Shown: positions 59,188 through 64,000 of the stretch, piece by piece
How the letters are laid out: each line of letters opens with the position of its first letter
How positions within the stretch are numbered: position 1 is the first letter of the stretch
Assembly: GCF_036850765.1 (NCBI RefSeq)
Contig: NC_089492.1
Coordinates: 99,839,022-99,903,021, forward strand
Origin: Saccopteryx bilineata
Taxonomy: Eukaryota > Chordata > Mammalia > Chiroptera > Emballonuridae
Length of the DNA stretch: 64,000 nt
Direction: 5' to 3'
The notes under the pieces: generated by a model
Seen by the model: only the letters and a program-made list of their open reading frames with translations
What the model was told of the DNA's origin: nothing
Databases searched by the model: none
Program-made: the position numbers and the translations under genes

Positions 59188-61612
59188 TAATAGTAAAATG
59201 TGTATGCTGTTCTGTAGACAGAAAGACCTCTCCAGAGAGAGCTCTTAAGTGATCAGAACTGCAGTTTCAGAGGCTGGATGAAGGGGTGAGTATGGCCAAG
59301 CCTACTGCAGCAGTCTAGGCACGGGGTGGTGAGGATCAAAACCAGAGGCTACAAACCAAGAGCCTATGGGTCAAAAGTAGTTGCAGATGTTTTATTTGGC
59401 CTACACAGAATTTTTAAACTGTCATTTATGAATTGGGGGATTTCACATCAAAATCATCCTGATTTCCAACTTCTTTGGAAAAATCCTAAGATCTGGCACT
59501 CTTGGGGCCATACTCCTACAGTCACCTGGGTGGGCCGAGAAGTGGCAGCTGGTCCCTGATGAGGAACGCATGCTCAGATTCACCACTGTCCTCACTCCTG
59601 CCTGGTGCTCACGGTCACTCTGGTGGAGTGTCAGTATCATTCATCACTGCTCTCATGCCCCCACCCCCAACATATGGAGAATCAAGAGGAAAACAAAATA
59701 TTTACTGAACCCAAATCTCTATCAAGTGTAGGAAAACAAAGGATGGATCAAGAGGGGTAATGTTTATTCCTATCCCTCTTCGCCTGAAACAGACAGGGCT
59801 GAATTTGTGATACCCCAACCCCACCCCACCTTAAATGACAGCACTAGTGCAACAGAGAATAGGGGATACATTTGAGAGACATTTTGGAGGCTGAAGAGGC
59901 AGGACTTGAAAACTGCTTTAGACATGGAGTTGGGGGTCAGGAAGGAGACTCTTAACTCAGGCAGCTGGTGCTGGAGGGCCATCCTTCTAGACAGGGATCA
60001 CAGGGTCACATAGCAGTTTTGGGAATGAGGGAAGGGGATTTGATGAGTTTGGTTAGGAATATCCAGTGATGACTGCTCTCATTAGGGTAATACATTGTAC
60101 AAAGCAGGAATTCCTTTGAGAGTGAAAGGAGGTTGTTTTAATAATCACATTGGGACAAACCAGGACAGCTGGTTACCTCTAGTTACCCGCCCTTCAGCAA
60201 AGCTTAGAGTGGATTTAGAGGTGTCTTCAGCAAAAGAAACAGGAGAAAGCTTTGTTGACTTAAGATAGTTGTGATCCAGTCTGAAAAGAGACCAAAAGCA
60301 CACAGGAAGCAACCAAGTGCGAACCAACAGCATCACCCAGGACTCACACGCTCTGGACTGCCAAGAGATGAGGCGGTCATGCCCCGCCCTGGAAGGGGTG
60401 GTCAGGAAGCAGCTAAGAGTGGGCTCAAGTTCTTGCCCCTGAGATGCATGTCTTATTGAAACTCCGGGAGGATCTAAGAAAAGTCTGGAGAACCTGGAAG
60501 CAGTTACCCTCTGCCCAGCACCAGCCCCACTCTAAACACAGAGAGACTCAGGGGAGCTTCCAACCATCTGTGTAAAGCATGGGTCCATTTTGGCAGCTTT
60601 GAATCTTAAAAGTGACTCTGCAGAGCAAATGTAATGCTCTCTGAATAAATGTCACAGGCCTAAAAAGAGTCATGAGGCAGATCCTGAAAAACTTACACTG
60701 CACCAGTAAAATATGTCTGGTTTATGCTGCTGGACTAAAATAGTGACTTGTGTTAGACAAGATCAAAATGATAGATGGCTGTTTGGGAATGCAACGCTGA
60801 GATGGGTTTTCCTCTTCACCAAGCATGGCTTCCAGGCAATTTTCCCCATTATAAAATCAACAGCAGCTGAGCTCCAGAAACCAGCAGGATCCAGCAATAA
60901 CAGGACCAGGTTAGGCAGGTCATGAAAAAGGACAACGCCAATGAGAAAAAAGATGTTCATTTCAGAGGTCAGATCTACACGGGTGAATATATCATAATCA
61001 TTAACAATCCCAAACCCTGAAGATCAACAAATCTATCCACTTTTGCAACTGTTACTTTCTTAAAAACAAATTTTATTCTTCTTTTGCAGCATGCCGACTG
61101 GGGGTGGCCACATCTGCCCCTATCACATTCAGCCAAGTATAAAATTTCTGTATCTGCCATTTTGCCTAGCTTTCTCCCTGTGCTGCTCCAACCCCCACAG
61201 CTAAGTCAGAGCCACATTTTTCCAAGCTCAGTGTTTACACAGGATTTTATTTCGGCTGGTAAAACATCTGTATTTTTTCAGGGACTTAAATAAATGATCT
61301 ATGCCGGGAATGTACAGTATAGGGTGATGTCAGGCCCCCTTTTTTTCTCGACTCACTGGGCAGAACAGGCAAACATTGTTTCAGCCTGTCGTTGGGAATG
61401 TGAATATTTATCCTGTCGACTTAATTCATACAAACAGAACTAAAGGCAGGCAGGCAGAAGTATTTTATGGCTTTAAGTCAGACTGAAGTGGGGGAGGTGA
61501 GTAGGGGGAAGCTGAGGGAGAAATCTAAACTTTCTAATTCACAGAAACATGCCTAATCACATAACTGTTGGGAAATAAAAATGGATACAGCAAAAATTAT
61601 TTAAAAGGCAGA

Positions 61613-61613
<1 letters not shown>

Positions 61614-61655
<42 letters not shown>
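61614..61655. repeat. GT microsatellite
   Basis: A (TG)n run in intron. Confidence 0.95.
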
Positions 61656-61660
<5 letters not shown>

Positions 61661-62469
61661 GGAAAGAAAGAGAGAGAGCTAACTTATTTGTCATTTCTAA
61701 TTATAAAAATGTGATTTAGGATTTAATTGTTCTCTGCTGCAGGCATATTAAGCTCATCTCCAACAGGACACAGACTTCTCAGAAACACCCCTCTTACCTC
61801 TGACCATCACAGTGCAGGGCATGGTGCTTGCCAGGTATATGTTCCTGGTTAGGTCATCTGTACAGAAAGCTTAACAGAAACTTTTTTATTGACAGTCCCT
61901 CTGGTACCAGCCTTGGAGGGTCAATGTGGCCTGGTGGCATGACCCTGGGATACTTAAGGAACTCAACTTGGTCACCCCTACAAGAAAGGGCTTAGTGGGT
62001 CTGTGTCACCCACAGTACCCACCAATCTGACCCCATGCTAGAGGGCAGGCTAGGAAGCATTTCAGGTGGTTACTTCCCAAAACTCAACCGTCTATCAGAT
62101 GAGGATACATCTTTAGAAAGGTTGTGGTAAGTTCCCCAAAGGTAACATTTCCTTTTGCTGGGTTACTAACTACAAAGTGTTAATTACTTCCTAGCTGACT
62201 GGTTTGGGGAAAAGAATCACAGGAAATAGGCCACAAGTATCTTTAAGGACTAAAATGTATAAAAATACAAAGTCTGTAGGGGCCTGGAAATTTACTTTGT
62301 GTCTCAAATGCATTCCCCCCTGTCTAACACGCCCACTGTCCTAGTTGGGGCATCAAAAGACCTTGTTCCCGGAGTGTTTTTTGCCTCTAAAACTGATTTT
62401 GCATATGGCTGCAGAGAAATCTTAAAGCCAAACCCTGATCATATCACTCCTAAACTCAAAATCCTCCTG

Positions 62470-62760
62470 ATGATTTCTGACCTCCTATAGAACTGACTGG
62501 CATTGAAGGCTCAACAGACCTTTCTAGCTTTACCTGCTAGTCCTCCACTTTGTGCATCTATTCTGTGCCCATATGGGCTGGACAGCTTCCCATTCTCTAC
62601 AACTTTCAAATGCTTTTCTGTCCAGGCTGTTCCTTCCATTTTTGCCCATCTTCTCCAACTCTGCCCTTTGACACTCCGTTCCTACTGCAAGGCCCACTTC
62701 CTCCGTATAACTTTCCTCAGCTTTCTTCAGCTATCCTCACCCCACCTATGACTGATTGAC
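62470..62760. repeat. L2-like fragment
   Basis: The text aaaatcctcctgatgatttc, cttttctgtccaggctgttcc and gcaaggcccacttcctccgt follows an L2 3' end. Confidence 0.55.
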
Positions 62761-62782
62761 TTTTTTCCTACTCAGCTCATTT

Positions 62783-62788
<6 letters not shown>

Positions 62789-62828
<40 letters not shown>
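62789..62828. repeat. CA microsatellite
   Basis: A (CA)n run following the L2-like piece. Confidence 0.95.
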
Positions 62829-62830
<2 letters not shown>

Positions 62831-63321
62831 TTAATCCTGTCATCATGGCTTATCAACCTAAAATTTCCCTTTACTGGAGTATAGCTCTTTCAAGGAAAGG
62901 ACAGTGTCCTGTTCTTCATGGTCCCTGGGCCTCAAGGACATATGTAGCTTTGTCTGTCAGGCAGAGGGGCTCAATAAAGAGGCACTTATTGGTCTGTACT
63001 TCTACATGCCCCCTTGCCGGACTGGCAGATTCACAGTAGCGGCTGGGGTACCAAACATCTCTACCCCGTCACCCCACCCCACACACACACAAAGGGGTTG
63101 GGGGAAATACAGAGTATTAAAAAGACAGTGGTGATACTTTTGTCCTGGATCATCTCTAGCCTGGTGCTCCAAATCCGACAATACAATTTGGAGTCATGGC
63201 ACACCCAGAAGCATCAAGGGCCCTGGGCTGCTGGGTAAGGGCGAGGTTTACAAAGTGATCTCAAAGGTAGTCGATCTTCACCCGACACACAAAGACTTGC
63301 AAGTAAAGAATTAACAATGTG

Positions 63322-63729
63322 GGCCCTGGCCAGTTGGCTCAGTGGTAGAGCGTCGGCCTGGCGTGCAGAAGTCCTGGGTTCGATTCCTGGCCAGGGCACA
63401 CAGGAGAAGCGCCCATCTGCTTCTCTACCCCTCCCCCTCTCCTTCCTCTCTGTCTCTCTCTTCCTCTCCCGCAGCGAGGCTCCACTGGAGCAAAGATGGC
63501 CCGGGCGCTGGGGATGGCTCCTTGGCCTCTGCCCCAGGCGCTGGAGTGGCTCTGGTCGCAACAGAGCAATGCCCCGGAGGGGCAGAGCATCGCCCCCTGG
63601 TGGGCAGAGCGTCGCCCCGGTGGGTGTGCCGGGTGGATCCCGGTCAGGCGTATGCGGGAGTCTATCTGACTGTCTCTCCCCGTTTCCAGCTTCAGAAAAA
63701 TACACACAAAAAAAATTATATATATAAAA
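63322..63729 (+). repeat. Full-length, young Rhin-1-type SINE
   Basis: Complete head (ggccctggccagttggctca), B box ggttcgattcc, body, and tail ending in an A/TA-rich stretch. A perfect 17-bp duplication aaagaattaacaatgtg lies at 63305-63321 and 63730-63746. The long open frames here are read through the repeat and are not genes. Confidence 0.93.
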
Positions 63730-63938
63730 AAAGAATTAACAATGTGCAAAACACTGATATAATATCTAACTAAAGTGCTCCTAACTTTAGAACACAGATA
63801 CATTTCTGAAAAGCTATGTATAAAACTTTTTAAAATTACAAATTATTCCAAAAATAAATCCCAGTTTTAATTCTTTAGGAGAAGCATTATTATTATACTT
63901 GATAATTTATCTTTTCTATATATCGGGAGCTTTACCTA

Positions 63939-64000
63939 TTGATTTTTTTTTTTCCCTGAAGCTGGAAACAGGGAGAGACAGTCAGACAGACTCCCGCATG
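63939..64000 (-). repeat. Rhin-1-type SINE, cut by the window edge
   Basis: Only the 3' end is present: a T-run, then gaagctggaaacagggagag and cagtcagacagactcccgca, exactly the reverse complement of the Rhin-1 3' end. Confidence 0.9.

Larger units (their letters stand above)
55343..64000 (-). other. THADA: THADA intron upstream of exon 1 (partial)
   Basis: No exon is recognised. I looked for the peptide expected just before VFHLLQAF and did not see it, so the upstream exon should lie beyond 64000. The contents are an old SINE at 56376, MIR at about 58100, a SINE with a TCA/ATC tail at 58838, a tiny MITE at 59113, GT and CA microsatellites, an L2-like piece at about 62470 and two Rhin-1 SINEs at the end. 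About 56600-58090, 59200-61600 and 61680-62460 show no clear feature. Confidence 0.8.

Noticed and set aside
63214..63803. Several 130-163 aa open frames
   Set aside because: All run through the Rhin-1 SINE. The same peptides recur at 2.3, 7.0, 17.4 and 31.0 kb because the repeat recurs.

Overview
This is vertebrate nuclear DNA, and almost certainly bat. It has short exons separated by kilobase introns, no operons, low CpG outside repeats, and dense tRNA-derived SINEs. The full-length SINEs (about 370-400 bp, tRNA-like head with intact B box, A-rich tail) match my memory of the Rhin-1 family of Rhinolophoidea (horseshoe, leaf-nosed and related bats). That assignment is from memory and no search was run.

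The only protein-coding gene I can support is THADA, on the minus strand. Seven consecutive exons are visible. In transcript order they are 55227-55342, 34018-34112, 14637-15016, 13937-14055, 13553-13625, 9478-9628 and 5599-5730. All seven have GT/AG boundaries and compatible phases. Joined they give 1066 nt (355 codons plus 1 nt) of uninterrupted frame. They encode a C-terminal part of THADA, a large ARM/HEAT-type protein. THADA is the animal counterpart of yeast Trm732 and partners the FTSJ1 methyltransferase that 2'-O-methylates position 32 of tRNA. The earlier 5' exons lie beyond base 64000 and the last 3' exons before base 1.

Layout: 1-5598 is the intron after the last visible exon. It holds an L1 3' end, a nest of SINE / L1-like fragment / fold-back hAT element, two Rhin-type SINEs and a 488-bp hAT element. 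5.6-15 kb is the exon-rich part, where short introns are crowded with SINEs. 15-34 kb is one 19-kb intron with SINEs, two LTR-like copies, MER5-type fragments and an L1 remnant broken by a SINE and a hAT element. 34-55 kb is a 21-kb intron with an L1 remnant, only two SINEs between 36.4 and 54.2 kb, and many old MIR/L2 pieces. 55-64 kb is the next intron upstream, ending in two Rhin-1 copies.

I found no CRISPR array, operon, rRNA, functional tRNA gene or novel defence-type system. The most interesting signals are a perfect 70-bp direct repeat that runs into a THADA splice donor, a fold-back hAT element inside a tail-less L1-like insertion inside a SINE, several class II elements with clear target-site duplications, inverted Rhin-1 copies bracketing THADA exons, and a CpG-dense intronic patch that could be an alternative terminal exon.
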